64,000 bases of DNA from Nitrobacter sp039808345. Its GTDB lineage: Bacteria > Pseudomonadota > Alphaproteobacteria > Rhizobiales > Xanthobacteraceae. The notes beneath the pieces are model-generated. The model made no database searches. It saw only the letters and a program-made list of their open reading frames with translations, and had not been told where the DNA came from. Each line of letters opens with the position of its first letter. Position 1 is the stretch's first letter. Of this stretch, positions 42,711 to 51,127 are shown piece by piece. A program made the translations under genes and the position numbers. Where the stretch lies: the NCBI RefSeq assembly GCF_047824785.1, contig NZ_CP181167.1:806001-870000 (forward strand), in the 5' to 3' direction.

Positions 42711-43925
42711 ATGAGTGTTCGCCCGCAGTGCAAGGACAAACCCGCGCCGGTCAGTTTCCAATGGGACGATCCGTTCAGGCTGGACGACCAGCTGACCGAA
42801 GACGAGCGCATGATCCGCGACACCGCGCACGCCTATGCGCAGGACAAGCTGCTGCCGCGCATCGTCAAAGCCTATCAGGACGAGAAGACCGACCGCGAGA
42901 TCTTCAATGAGATGGGCGAGCTCGGTCTGAACGGCATCACCCTTCCGCAGGAGTATGGCTGCGCGGAGGCCAGCTACGTCGCTTATGGCCTCGTGGCGCG
43001 CGAGATCGAGCGTGTGGACTCCGGCTATCGTTCGATGAACTCGGTGCAGTCCTCGCTGGTGATGTATCCGATCTATGCCTACGGCGACGAGAACCAGCGC
43101 AAGAAGTATCTTCCCCGGCTTGCGACCGGCGAATGGGTCGGCTGTTTCGGCCTGACCGAGCCGGACGCCGGGTCCGATCCCGGCGGCATGAAAAGCCGCG
43201 CTGAGAAGGTGTCGGACGGCTACCGGCTGACCGGCTCGAAAACCTGGATTTCCAACTCGCCGATCGCGGATCTGTTTGTTGTCTGGGCGAGGTCGGCGGT
43301 GCATGACAATCAGGTTCGCGGCTTCGTGCTCGAAAAGGGAATGAAGGGCCTGTCCGCTCCGAAGATCGGCGGCAAGCTCAGCCTGCGGGCGTCGGTCACC
43401 GGCGAGATCGTGATGGATGGCGTGGTGGTGCCGGAAGAGAACCTGCTGCCGAACGTGTCCGGACTGAAAGGCCCGTTCGGTTGCCTGAACCGCGCGCGCT
43501 ACGGCATTTCATGGGGCGTGATGGGCGCGGCCGAAGACTGCATGCACCGCGCGCGGACGTACGTGCTCGAACGAAAGCAGTTCGGCCGCCCGCTGGCGGC
43601 GACGCAACTGGTGCAGAAGAAACTCGCGGACATGCAGACCGACATCGCGCTTGGACTTCAAGGTGCCTTGCGCATCGGGCGGCTGATGGACGAAGGCAGG
43701 ATGACGCCGGAGATGATCTCCATCATCAAGCGCAACAATTGCGGCAAGGCACTCGATATCGCGCGGGCGGCGCGCGATATGCACGGGGGCAACGGGATTC
43801 AGATCGAATATCATGTGATGCGCCACGCCGCGAACCTTGAAGCCGTCAATACTTATGAAGGCACCCACGACGTTCATGCGCTGGTGTTGGGCCGCGCCAT
43901 CACGGGCATTCCGGCGTTTTCGTAA
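42711..43925 (+). CDS. gcdH: Glutaryl-CoA dehydrogenase
   Basis: A 404-residue acyl-CoA dehydrogenase-fold flavoprotein. Characteristic blocks are FQWDDPFRLDDQLTEDERMI at the N-terminus; GYRSMNSVQSSLVM, with the substrate-binding Arg; CFGLTEPDAGSDPGGM; and the catalytic base Glu in NTYEGTHDVHALVLGRAI. It oxidatively decarboxylates glutaryl-CoA to crotonyl-CoA in lysine, tryptophan or aromatic degradation, passing electrons to ETF. ATG 42711 is preferred over an upstream frame. It is a single gene with repeats on its 3' side. Confidence 0.92.
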   Translation: MSVRPQCKDKPAPVSFQWDDPFRLDDQLTEDERMIRDTAHAYAQDKLLPRIVKAYQDEKTDREIFNEMGELGLNGITLPQEYGCAEASYVAYGLVAREIERVDSGYRSMNSVQSSLVMYPIYAYGDENQRKKYLPRLATGEWVGCFGLTEPDAGSDPGGMKSRAEKVSDGYRLTGSKTWISNSPIADLFVVWARSAVHDNQVRGFVLEKGMKGLSAPKIGGKLSLRASVTGEIVMDGVVVPEENLLPNVSGLKGPFGCLNRARYGISWGVMGAAEDCMHRARTYVLERKQFGRPLAATQLVQKKLADMQTDIALGLQGALRIGRLMDEGRMTPEMISIIKRNNCGKALDIARAARDMHGGNGIQIEYHVMRHAANLEAVNTYEGTHDVHALVLGRAITGIPAFS

Positions 43926-43948
43926 GGTTTTCGGGAGCGAGGTTGCCT

Positions 43949-44152
43949 TAGAGTCTGTTTCTACTGCGTTGAAGCAGACTCGTCGCTTTTCTTTTTGTTT
44001 GAGCATGATCTTTTCCGAAAACCGGTTTCCACTTTTCGGAATCATGCTCTAGAGTCTTCACCGCTTCATGGAAACGGTGAAGACTCTATCATTATGTTTT
44101 GACGCGTTTTCTTTACGCGAACCGGATTCCACTTCGCTCGAAAACGCTCTAG
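43949..44152 (-). repeat. Compound palindromic repeat locus (type 2 and type 1 units)
   Basis: It occupies most of the 346-base gap after gcdH. From low to high coordinate: hairpin with AGTCTG arms (43949-43981); type 2 hairpin A on the minus strand (44001-44050, apex GTGGAAACCGG); hairpin B variant in which GAGTCTTCACCG pairs with CGGTGAAGACTC (12 perfect pairs, 44051-44087); and type 1 hairpin A (44102-44150). It is oriented against the flanking + strand genes. No gene is seen. Confidence 0.9.
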
Positions 44153-44156
44153 TGTT

Positions 44157-44245
44157 CGTCATGCCCGGCCTTGTGCCGGGCATCCACGTCTTAAAGCAGC
44201 AAAAAACAGGAAGACGTGGATGGCCGGGACGAGCCCGGCCGTGAC
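44157..44245. repeat. Three-armed palindromic repeat of a second family
   Basis: An outer GTCA/TGAC pair encloses two GC hairpins (GCCCGGCC-TTGT-GCCGGGC and GGCCGGG-ACGA-GCCCGGCC) and a central ATCCACGTCTT/AAGACGTGGAT stem. It directly follows the preceding repeat locus and ends 26 bases before the MBL gene. Related sequences are, to my recollection, common in Bradyrhizobium-group genomes. Confidence 0.85.
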
Positions 44246-44271
44246 AGCATAAACGTAGGCATTCGCCCCCA

Positions 44272-45201
44272 ATGTCCGAACCGTCTGACGCCGAAGACGA
44301 TATTCCCTTCAACCGGGATTTTCCGCTGAAGCCAGGCGTTGCCGATGAGGTCGTGCCAGGGGTCCGTCGCGTGCTGTGCGATAATCCAGGCCCTTTCACC
44401 TTCACGGGAACTGTGAGCTACATTGTCGGGCGCGGCACGGTTGCGATCATCGACCCCGGACCTGACAGCGAGGCTCATGCGCGGGCGCTGCTCGACGCGG
44501 TGAGGGGCGAGACCGTGACGCACATCTTCGTCACCCACACCCACAAGGATCATTCTGCCAATGCTGCGCGGATCAAGGCCGCCACGGGCGCGCGGGTTTA
44601 TGCCGAGGGGCCGCATCGCGCCTCGCGCCCGCGCTTTGAAAGCGAGATGCACAAGCCGGAATCGGGCGCGGATCGCGGCTTTGTTCCGGACGTCCGGCTT
44701 GGCGATGGCGACGTCGTGACGGGCAAGGGGTGGACGCTGGAAGCCGTGACCACGCCGGGCCATACCGCGAACCACATGGCCCTTGCGTGGAAGGATCGCG
44801 GTCTTCTTTTCGCTGGCGACCACGTCATGGGCTGGTCCACCTCGATCGTGGCGCCGCCGGACGGTTCGATGACGGATTACATGGCCTCGCTCGAAAAACT
44901 CTCGATGCGGGGCGAGCACCTGTATTTCGCAGGTCATGGCCCGGAGATCCCGGATGCGCCACGCTTCGTGCGCTTCCTTGCGCGGCATCGCAGGGCGCGC
45001 GAGGCTTCGATCCTGCATCGACTGGCGAAAGGCGAGGCCGATATCCCGACTTTGGTCCGCGCGATCTATATCGGGCTCGACGCGCGGTTGTCCGGCGCCG
45101 CCGGCTATTCGGTGCTCGCGCATCTGGAGGATCTGGTGGCGCGTGGCGTCGTGCTCGCGGATGGCGATCCCATCATCGAAGCACGCTACCGGCTGGCGTG
45201 A
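44272..45201 (+). CDS. MBL-fold metallo-hydrolase (LACTB2-like)
   Basis: A 309-residue metallo-beta-lactamase-fold protein. The metal motif HTHKDHSA (about residues 86-93) is followed by His in TTPGHTANHMA, Asp in LLFAGDHVMGWS and a C-terminal His in YFAGHGPEI. The C-terminal helical part (HRRAREASILHRL; GYSVLAHLEDLVARG) is the winged-helix-like domain of LACTB2-type hydrolases/nucleases. Hydrolysis of a thioester or RNA substrate is possible; the substrate is unknown. It ends 3 bases before the convergent DUF1499 gene. Confidence 0.87.
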   Translation: MSEPSDAEDDIPFNRDFPLKPGVADEVVPGVRRVLCDNPGPFTFTGTVSYIVGRGTVAIIDPGPDSEAHARALLDAVRGETVTHIFVTHTHKDHSANAARIKAATGARVYAEGPHRASRPRFESEMHKPESGADRGFVPDVRLGDGDVVTGKGWTLEAVTTPGHTANHMALAWKDRGLLFAGDHVMGWSTSIVAPPDGSMTDYMASLEKLSMRGEHLYFAGHGPEIPDAPRFVRFLARHRRAREASILHRLAKGEADIPTLVRAIYIGLDARLSGAAGYSVLAHLEDLVARGVVLADGDPIIEARYRLA

Positions 45202-45204
45202 GCC

Positions 45205-46053
45205 TTATCGCCTGCCCTTTGCCGGTGGCTTGATAGGCGCGGGCGGCTCCTTCGCCGGTTTCTCGACGACGTTTTCAGCCGCGATATTGATGTCGTCGAT
45301 CAGACCGCTGATGCGGGCGGCGTTGCTGCCGAGATCGTGCTCGAAATAACGCGAGGAGGAGCGGATATCGATTCGTGACCCGTCTTCGGTCGGCATGATG
45401 CGGATCGCGACGTCTTCGCGAAAACCCATGACCGGCGTTCTCGCCACGGCCTCGATATGGCCGGGCTGCCGCGGCGGCTGCGGCGGGCGTTCATCGATCA
45501 TCAGCCATTTGCGCCGCGTGACGAGCCGCCGGACGATGTCGAAAGCCTGCTGGGCCGTCAGTTCCAGTTCCACCGGCTCGATCGCGGGATACGCCGCGCG
45601 TTGCTGCTCGGCTGAATAAAGACCGGCATAAACGGCGGAATTGGCGCCGTCGATGCCGCGCAGCCGCGCCAGGGCTTCGAAGTGCGGCGGGTTGACCGGG
45701 TCGGTGGTGATATCGTGGATCGGCGGCAGGTTGCGATATCTCATGGCGAGGAATGCCGGATAGGCAAGGATCAGCACGTTCAGCAGCAGGGCGGTCAGGA
45801 TACGGCCTATGCCGCGTGAGCCGTCGCGCCACAGCGCGACAAGACCTGCGAACGCCAAAAGGACCGACAGTCCGGCGAAGGCGAGTGCGCCCAGCAACGT
45901 CGCGAGCGCGGGCTTGCTCTCAAGGATGCCGAACCTCACGGCGACGACGGACACCAGCGTCGCGGCCGCCGAGAATACCGCGAGCCGCCTCGCCCAGGTC
46001 GCCAGCGCGGAGAACGGTTCGGATTGATAGCGTGCGGAAAACCTGCGGGCCAT
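45205..46053 (-). CDS. DUF1499 domain-containing membrane protein
   Basis: About 282 residues from ATG 46053; ATG 46098 would add 15 residues, and further upstream is repeat sequence. Three hydrophobic segments lie in residues ~20-115 (SALATWARRLAVFSAAATLV; TLLGALAFAGLSVLLAFAGLV; ILTALLLNVLILAYPAFLA, each cut at the helix core). The C-terminal DUF1499 domain has IHDITTDPVNPP and MGFREDVAIRI, then IDIRSSSRYFEHDLG. DUF1499 proteins are envelope-associated with no assigned activity. Confidence 0.8.
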   Translation of the reverse strand: MARRFSARYQSEPFSALATWARRLAVFSAAATLVSVVAVRFGILESKPALATLLGALAFAGLSVLLAFAGLVALWRDGSRGIGRILTALLLNVLILAYPAFLAMRYRNLPPIHDITTDPVNPPHFEALARLRGIDGANSAVYAGLYSAEQQRAAYPAIEPVELELTAQQAFDIVRRLVTRRKWLMIDERPPQPPRQPGHIEAVARTPVMGFREDVAIRIMPTEDGSRIDIRSSSRYFEHDLGSNAARISGLIDDINIAAENVVEKPAKEPPAPIKPPAKGRR

Positions 46054-46098
46054 GGGAGCGTTTCGTTGCGACGGCTCGTTCGTCGCCGGATTTTCCAT

Positions 46099-46172
46099 AG
46101 GGTTTCGAGCGAAGCGGGTGCCGGCTCGCGTAACGCCTGACCTTGATTCCATCAAAGCCGGAAAATGCTCTA
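46099..46172 (+). repeat. Degenerate palindromic repeat
   Basis: GTTTCGAGCGAAGCGGGTGC followed by CGGCTCGCG is a decayed type 1 hairpin A. CTTGATTCCATCAAAG with an AATGCTCTAG end is a hairpin B variant. It lies between the DUF1499 and LysR genes, both on the minus strand. Confidence 0.7.
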
Positions 46173-47108
46173 GCGCATTTTGTGAGGCGGTGAAACGTCG
46201 GCGTCCGCGCGCGTCAGCGCGGCGAACTCCGCGGCCAGGAAATCCAGCAGCGCCCGCACCGAAGGCAGGAGACCGCGCCGCGATGAAAACACCGCGTGGA
46301 CGATTCCCGCGCGAGGCGTCCAGTCCGGCAGTACATCCACCAGCGCGCCGCTTTCAAGATCGGCCTTCACCATCATTGTTGGAAACTGTCCGACACCGAT
46401 GCCGCGCAACGCCGCGAAGCGCAGCGCCACCATGTCCTCGGTGATGAAGCGGGGCGTGTGAGGAATCCGCGCGGCGCCGGCGTCGGGACCGTCGAGGGAC
46501 CACTCGTGACCTTGATGCGGCGACTGCCAGCCGATACTCGGCAGGTGGGCGAGATCGGCGGGAACCAGCGGGCGGCTCAGTTTCTTCAGCAGCGACGGGC
46601 TCGCCACCAGCCGCTGCGCGCTCTCCGCCAGCACCCGCATCACCAGGTCGTTGTCTTCCAGCGGCGGAAACCGCACCCGGAGCGCGATGTCGATCCCATC
46701 CGCGATGACATCGACGCGGCGCGGCGTGCTCTCCAGATGGACCTCGACATCGGGGCACTCGGCCATGAAGCGGGCGATCATCTCGCCGACCTGAAAGTAA
46801 AGGAGTGGCGGCGGGCAGCTTATCCGCACGATTCCCTGCGGCTTGGTGCGCGAGCGCTCGATCAGATCCTGCGCGGCCTCCGCCTCCACCAGCATGGCGA
46901 CGCAGTGGCGGTAGTAGTCCTGGCCGATGCCGGTGACGGTGAAGCGCCGGGTGGAGCGCTGGATCAGCCGGACGCCAAGCCGGGCTTCGAGCGTCGCCAT
47001 GCGCCGGCTGAGTCGTGATTTCGGAATGCCAAGGGCGCGGGCGGCGGCGGCGAAGCCGCCGTGATCCACCACCTGGACGAAAAAGTAGAGGTCGTTGAGA
47101 TCATGCAT
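46170..47108 (-). CDS. LysR family transcriptional regulator
   Basis: A protein of 312 residues. The winged HTH is at residues ~1-60 (LYFFVQVVDHGGFAAAARAL; LGIPKSRLSRRMATLEARLG), and the periplasmic-binding-like effector domain starts near residue 90 (GIVRISCPPPLLYFQV). It belongs to the large subgroup that starts MHDLNDLYFFVQVV and often controls a divergent quinone oxidoreductase or pirin gene. Here the divergent neighbour is a pirin. A perfect inverted repeat directly before its start codon is the likely operator. Confidence 0.9.
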   Translation of the reverse strand: MHDLNDLYFFVQVVDHGGFAAAARALGIPKSRLSRRMATLEARLGVRLIQRSTRRFTVTGIGQDYYRHCVAMLVEAEAAQDLIERSRTKPQGIVRISCPPPLLYFQVGEMIARFMAECPDVEVHLESTPRRVDVIADGIDIALRVRFPPLEDNDLVMRVLAESAQRLVASPSLLKKLSRPLVPADLAHLPSIGWQSPHQGHEWSLDGPDAGAARIPHTPRFITEDMVALRFAALRGIGVGQFPTMMVKADLESGALVDVLPDWTPRAGIVHAVFSSRRGLLPSVRALLDFLAAEFAALTRADADVSPPHKMR

Positions 47109-47110
47109 AT

Positions 47111-47128
47111 CGTTCTATCAATAGAACG
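47111..47128. promoter_or_regulatory. Inverted-repeat operator between lysR and pirin
   Basis: CGTTCTAT-CA-ATAGAACG is a perfect 8-base inverted repeat, 2 bases from the LysR start codon and 97 bases before pirin. LysR proteins usually bind such dyads in the divergent gap for autorepression and activation of the neighbour. Confidence 0.65.
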
Positions 47129-47225
47129 TTGAGACGCGATATTGCCAGCTACCGGGTACTTTGTCTCGCTCATATTGTTGCTGCCAGGACAGCGGCCGAT
47201 CGGGCCGCGTTATGGAGTAACGGTC

Positions 47226-48107
47226 ATGAGAAAGGTTCTCGGTGTTTTCAGCGCTCCCCGCCAGCATTGGGTCGGCGATGGCTTTCCGGTCCGCTCGCTG
47301 TTTTCGCACGCCAGCCACGGCGACCATGTCAGCCCGTTTCTGCTGCTGGATTATGCGGGCCCGGCCGATTTCACCCCGGCGGAGCGGCCGCGCGGCGTCG
47401 GCGTCCATCCGCATCGCGGTTTCGAGACCGTCACCATCGTCTATCAGGGCGAGGTCGAGCACCGCGATTCCACCGGCAACGGCGGGCCGATCGGGCCTGG
47501 GGACGTGCAATGGATGACGGCGGCTTCGGGCATCCTGCACGAGGAGTTCCACTCCCGCGCCTTCACGAAGAAGGGCGGCGCGATGGAGATGGTGCAACTC
47601 TGGGTCAACTTGCCGGCCAGGGACAAGAACGCCGAGCCGGGCTATCAGACCCTGCTCAACGCGGACATTCCCTCGGTCGATCTGCCGGACGGCGCGGGCA
47701 GGTTGCGGGTGATCGCGGGCGAGTTCGACGGCCGCAAGGGGCCGGCGAAAACCTTCACGCCGGTCGGCATCTACGACGTGAAGCTCAATCGCGACGGCGT
47801 TGCGACGCTCAACCCGCCGGAGGGGCACACCGTCGCGGTGGTGGTGCTGAAGGGCACCGTACTGGTTGGCGGCAGCGAGATTGCCCGTGGGGCGCAGTTC
47901 GCGCTGCTCGACCGCGATGGCGGCGAGGTGACCATCGAGGCCAATGGTGACGCCTCGGTGCTGATCCTGTCCGGCGAGCCGATCGACGAGCCGGTGGTGA
48001 TGCGCGGTCCCTTCGTCATGAACACGGAGGGCGAAATCCGCCAGGCCATGATCGATTTCCAGAGCGGTCGTTTCGGCACTCTGGAGCCGGTCGGGGCTGA
48101 CGCCTGA
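47226..48107 (+). CDS. Pirin family protein
   Basis: A protein of 293 residues in two cupin-type domains. The N-terminal pirin block has metal ligands in GVHPHRGFETVTIV (His pair) and EVEHRDSTG (His), with Glu in ILHEEFHSRAF. The C-terminal cupin includes FTPVGIYDVKL and ILSGEPIDEPVVMRGPFVMN. Some bacterial pirins show quercetinase activity or regulate pyruvate dehydrogenase; the role here is unknown. The gene is divergent from a LysR regulator and is probably its target. ATG 47226 (MRKVLGVF) is the usual start. Confidence 0.9.
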   Translation: MRKVLGVFSAPRQHWVGDGFPVRSLFSHASHGDHVSPFLLLDYAGPADFTPAERPRGVGVHPHRGFETVTIVYQGEVEHRDSTGNGGPIGPGDVQWMTAASGILHEEFHSRAFTKKGGAMEMVQLWVNLPARDKNAEPGYQTLLNADIPSVDLPDGAGRLRVIAGEFDGRKGPAKTFTPVGIYDVKLNRDGVATLNPPEGHTVAVVVLKGTVLVGGSEIARGAQFALLDRDGGEVTIEANGDASVLILSGEPIDEPVVMRGPFVMNTEGEIRQAMIDFQSGRFGTLEPVGADA

Positions 48108-48118
48108 CCAACACCTCT

Positions 48119-48152
48119 GCGGGAGGCGGTACGCCGCCTTCCGCTTTCTTTC
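48119..48152 (+). terminator. Intrinsic terminator after pirin
   Basis: GCGGGAGGCGG pairs with CCGCCTTCCGC (one G-T) across loop TACG, followed by TTTCTTTC, 12 bases after the pirin stop. Confidence 0.75.
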
Positions 48153-48243
48153 GTCTACTCTCAATCCGGGGAGGCCTGTCTCGCCACCCGCCACGCGCAA
48201 TACGCTGGTTTGTGGTTCACGCCGCTGCGTTCGGGAATCCACA

Positions 48244-48342
48244 GAGCATTTTCTGGCTAGCCTGAAGAAAATGCTCTCGATCAAAAACGCGCGCGTATTC
48301 TGATCGCAAAACCGGTATCCACTTTTGCGGAATACGCGCTAG
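48244..48342 (-). repeat. Palindromic repeat locus with type 4 hairpin A
   Basis: AGAGCATTTTC pairs with GAAAATGCTCT (48244-48278). Then the type 4 hairpin A appears: GCGCGTATTC (48292-48301) pairs with GAATACGCGC (48331-48340), inner CGCAAAA/TTTTGCG, apex GTGGATACCGG on the minus strand. It lies between the convergent pirin and ligase genes. Confidence 0.88.
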
Positions 48343-49943
48343 CCCTTGAACTGCTCGCGCAGCGCCGCTTTCAGGATCTTCCCGGTGGCGGTGTGGGGGA
48401 TGCTGTCGACGAACGCGACGTCGTCAGGCATCCACCATTTGGCTATCTTGCCGTCCATGAAATCGAGAATCTCCTCGCGCGTCACGCTCTCACCCTGCTT
48501 GACGTGCACGATCAGGAGCGGGCGCTCGCCCCATTTCGGATGGGGCACGCCGATCACGGCGGCTTCCGCCACCTTGGGATGGCCAACCGCGAGGTTCTCC
48601 AGATCGATCGACGAAATCCATTCGCCTCCCGACTTGATCACATCCTTCGATCGATCCGTGATCCGCAGGTAGCCGTAGCTGTCAAGGGTGGCGACGTCGC
48701 CGGTGTCGAAGAAGCCGTCCTCGTCAAGGATGTTGTCATCGACGCGATAGTAGGCTGCGGAGATCGCGGGGCCCCGCACCTTGAGCCGGCCGGGGGTGTC
48801 GCCGTCCCACGGCAGTTCTTTGCCGGCGTCGTCGGTGAGCTTCATTTCGACCATGAACGGCGCGTATCCCTGCATCTGCAGCCGATCGAGCTTGGCGTCT
48901 CCCTTGAGGTGGCCGAACGCGCCTTGCAACGCTCCGACGGTGCCGCGCGGCGACATCTCCGTCATGCCCCATGCGTGGCGAACCTCGATGCCCATGTCGT
49001 CGAACGCCTTGATGATCGAGCGCGGCATCGCCGATCCGCCGCAGATCACGACCTTGAGGTCCGGCAGCTCGAGGTTGTCTGTCTCCATATGCTGCAGCAG
49101 CATCAGCCAGACGGTGGGGACGCCCGCCGCGAACGTGACCTTCTCGCTCGACAGCAGGTCGTACACTGATGCGCCGTCGAGCCTGGCGCCGGGCATGACC
49201 AGCTTGGTGCCCATCGACGGCGCGGAGAACGCGGTTCCCCAACTGTTGGCATGGAATAGCGGCACCACCGGCAGGAGAGTATCCTTCGATCCCGCGCCCA
49301 GCGCGTCAGCGCTGTTGACGATCATCGAATGCAGCACATTGGAGCGGTGCGAATACACCACGCCCTTCGGATCGCCCGTGGTTCCCGATGTGTAGCACAT
49401 CGCCGCCGCGGTATTCTCATCAAAGGTTTTCCAGGCAAAGTCGCCGTCGGCCTCCGCGATCCAGTCTTCGTACGCGACCGCATTTTTCAGCGAGGTCCGC
49501 GGCATGTGAGCCCCGTCGGTGAGAACGACATAGCGCTCCACGCTCGGCAACCTGGAAGCGATCTTTTCCAGAATCGGGACGAAAGTGATATCGGTCATCA
49601 CGATGCGATCGGTCGCATGATTGATGATCCAGGCGATCTGGTCCGGAAACAAGCGGGGATTGACGGTATGGCAGACCGCGCCAATACCCATGATGCCATA
49701 CCAGGCTTCGAGATGACGCCAGGTGTTCCATGCGAGGGTGGCGACGCGGTCTCCCAGCCTGATGCCCTGGCGATCGAGTCGTTGCGCGAGTTTCAGCGCG
49801 CGGCCGCGAATCCCGGCGTAGCTGGTGCGATGAATCGGACCTTCGACCGATCGCGTGACAACCTCGCGCCCGGCGTGAACCCGTGCCGCGTGATCGATGA
49901 TCCGATGGCACAGCAGGGGCCAGTCTTGCATCAAGCCGAGCAT
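48339..49943 (-). CDS. Fatty-acid/3-methylthiopropionyl-CoA-type ligase (AMP-forming)
   Basis: A 534-residue adenylate-forming enzyme. It has the P-loop-like motif MCYTSGTTGDPKGV (residues ~185-198), A5 region HAWGMTEMSP, A7 region FFDTGDVATLD, A8 RITDRSKDVIKSGGEW and the A10 Lys in TATGKILKAALR. The overall sequence is close to medium/long-chain acyl-CoA ligases and DmdB (3-methylmercaptopropionyl-CoA ligase) homologues. It activates a carboxylic acid as acyl-AMP and then acyl-CoA. The natural substrate cannot be read from the sequence. The stop overlaps the edge of a repeat locus. Confidence 0.85.
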   Translation of the reverse strand: MLGLMQDWPLLCHRIIDHAARVHAGREVVTRSVEGPIHRTSYAGIRGRALKLAQRLDRQGIRLGDRVATLAWNTWRHLEAWYGIMGIGAVCHTVNPRLFPDQIAWIINHATDRIVMTDITFVPILEKIASRLPSVERYVVLTDGAHMPRTSLKNAVAYEDWIAEADGDFAWKTFDENTAAAMCYTSGTTGDPKGVVYSHRSNVLHSMIVNSADALGAGSKDTLLPVVPLFHANSWGTAFSAPSMGTKLVMPGARLDGASVYDLLSSEKVTFAAGVPTVWLMLLQHMETDNLELPDLKVVICGGSAMPRSIIKAFDDMGIEVRHAWGMTEMSPRGTVGALQGAFGHLKGDAKLDRLQMQGYAPFMVEMKLTDDAGKELPWDGDTPGRLKVRGPAISAAYYRVDDNILDEDGFFDTGDVATLDSYGYLRITDRSKDVIKSGGEWISSIDLENLAVGHPKVAEAAVIGVPHPKWGERPLLIVHVKQGESVTREEILDFMDGKIAKWWMPDDVAFVDSIPHTATGKILKAALREQFKG

Positions 49944-49996
49944 TCGAGCGTTCCTCTTGTCCGCGCCCCGGATGATCCTTGTCCCGCGGGAGCGTC

Positions 49997-51088
49997 ATGA
50001 AATTTACCGCGCGGCTCGCACACCGCAAACCGCAGGTTGGCGCGACCGGCCGCGACCGATGGGTCGTGGCGGCGATCGCGATGCTGTTTATGCCAGCGAC
50101 GGTATTGGCTGAAAGCAGGACGCCGTTGCCGCAATCTCGCCCGGCCGTCGGCCCGGCCTCCGACGGTGGCGACAGCAAGCATGCGGTGGCGCCGGCGACT
50201 CCTTCCGCCTGCCGTCTGGCGCTGACCGATGCGGTGGCCATCGCTCCGAGCATTCCAGCGATCACCGGGCCCGGCGCGTGCGGCGGCGCCGATCTGGTGC
50301 GGCTCGAGGCCGTCGTGCTGCCGGATCGGACGCGCGTTCCGGTCAAGCCGGCGGCCACGCTGCGCTGCACGATGGCTTCCGCGATCGCGGACTGGGTTCG
50401 CGCCGATATCGCACCGCTGGCGGAAAGGCTCGGAAGCCGCGTCAGCGAACTCGACAATTTCGATTCGTTCGAGTGCAGGGGGCGCAATCGGGTTGCCGGG
50501 GCGAAGCTGTCCCAGCATGGGCTCGCCAATGCGCTGGACGTTCGTTCAGTCAGGCTTTCCAACGGCCGGACGGTTACCCTGACCGACCGCAACGTCTCTC
50601 GTGAACTGCGCGAAACGCTGCTGAACTCGGTCTGTGCGCGGTTTACGACCGTCCTTGGGCCGGGTTCGGACGGCTACCACGAGGATCATATTCATCTCGA
50701 CCTGGCCGAACGCCGTAACGGCTACCGGATATGTCAATGGAAGATCGACGATCCGATGCCCAGGTCCGCACCGTTGCTTCCGCCCGAGCGCCCGGCGGAA
50801 GCCTCGCGGCGCGAACCGGAGAACGAAAAGGATAAGGTGCCGGAAGGGGTCTCGGGGCGGGCGGCTGCGGCTGGCGCTGCTTCCTCGGTTACGAATGTTT
50901 CGTCTGCGCTCCCGGCTGCCGTGCCGATCCCGCAAAAGCGCCCCTTCTCCGGCAAGGTCGCGGAGGATGCGAAGCCGCCGCCCTCCACTTCGAGACCATC
51001 GACGAGGCTTTCAGCTACCCGTTCGGCGAAGCGCAAGCACAAGCCGCGCCTCGACCTGCCGCCGTTCCTCAGACCCCTGTTCAACTGA
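49997..51088 (+). CDS. Extensin-like family (pfam06904) protein
   Basis: About 363 residues from ATG 49997; TTG 49979 would add six. A signal-like helix lies at residues ~25-42 (VVAAIAMLFMPATVLA). The conserved domain (residues ~70-255) contains CGGADLVRLEAV, FECRGRNRV, LSQHGLANALDVRS and YHEDHIHLDLAER. The HGLANALD/HEDHIHLD His-Asp pattern resembles the metal centre of VanY/MepA-like peptidoglycan peptidases, suggesting a wall hydrolase. The C-terminal ~100 residues are Pro/Ala/Lys-rich. It is convergent with an L,D-transpeptidase gene, so a shared envelope theme is plausible. Confidence 0.83.
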   Translation: MKFTARLAHRKPQVGATGRDRWVVAAIAMLFMPATVLAESRTPLPQSRPAVGPASDGGDSKHAVAPATPSACRLALTDAVAIAPSIPAITGPGACGGADLVRLEAVVLPDRTRVPVKPAATLRCTMASAIADWVRADIAPLAERLGSRVSELDNFDSFECRGRNRVAGAKLSQHGLANALDVRSVRLSNGRTVTLTDRNVSRELRETLLNSVCARFTTVLGPGSDGYHEDHIHLDLAERRNGYRICQWKIDDPMPRSAPLLPPERPAEASRREPENEKDKVPEGVSGRAAAAGAASSVTNVSSALPAAVPIPQKRPFSGKVAEDAKPPPSTSRPSTRLSATRSAKRKHKPRLDLPPFLRPLFN

Positions 51089-51127
51089 TCGTCAGCGAGA
51101 GCGGCTCGGGTTCATCCTCCGCCTTCG

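Noticed and set aside
44157..44245. tRNA-like gene
   Set aside because: The three-armed fold lacks the D- and T-loop consensus and an acceptor with CCA; it is a repeat element.
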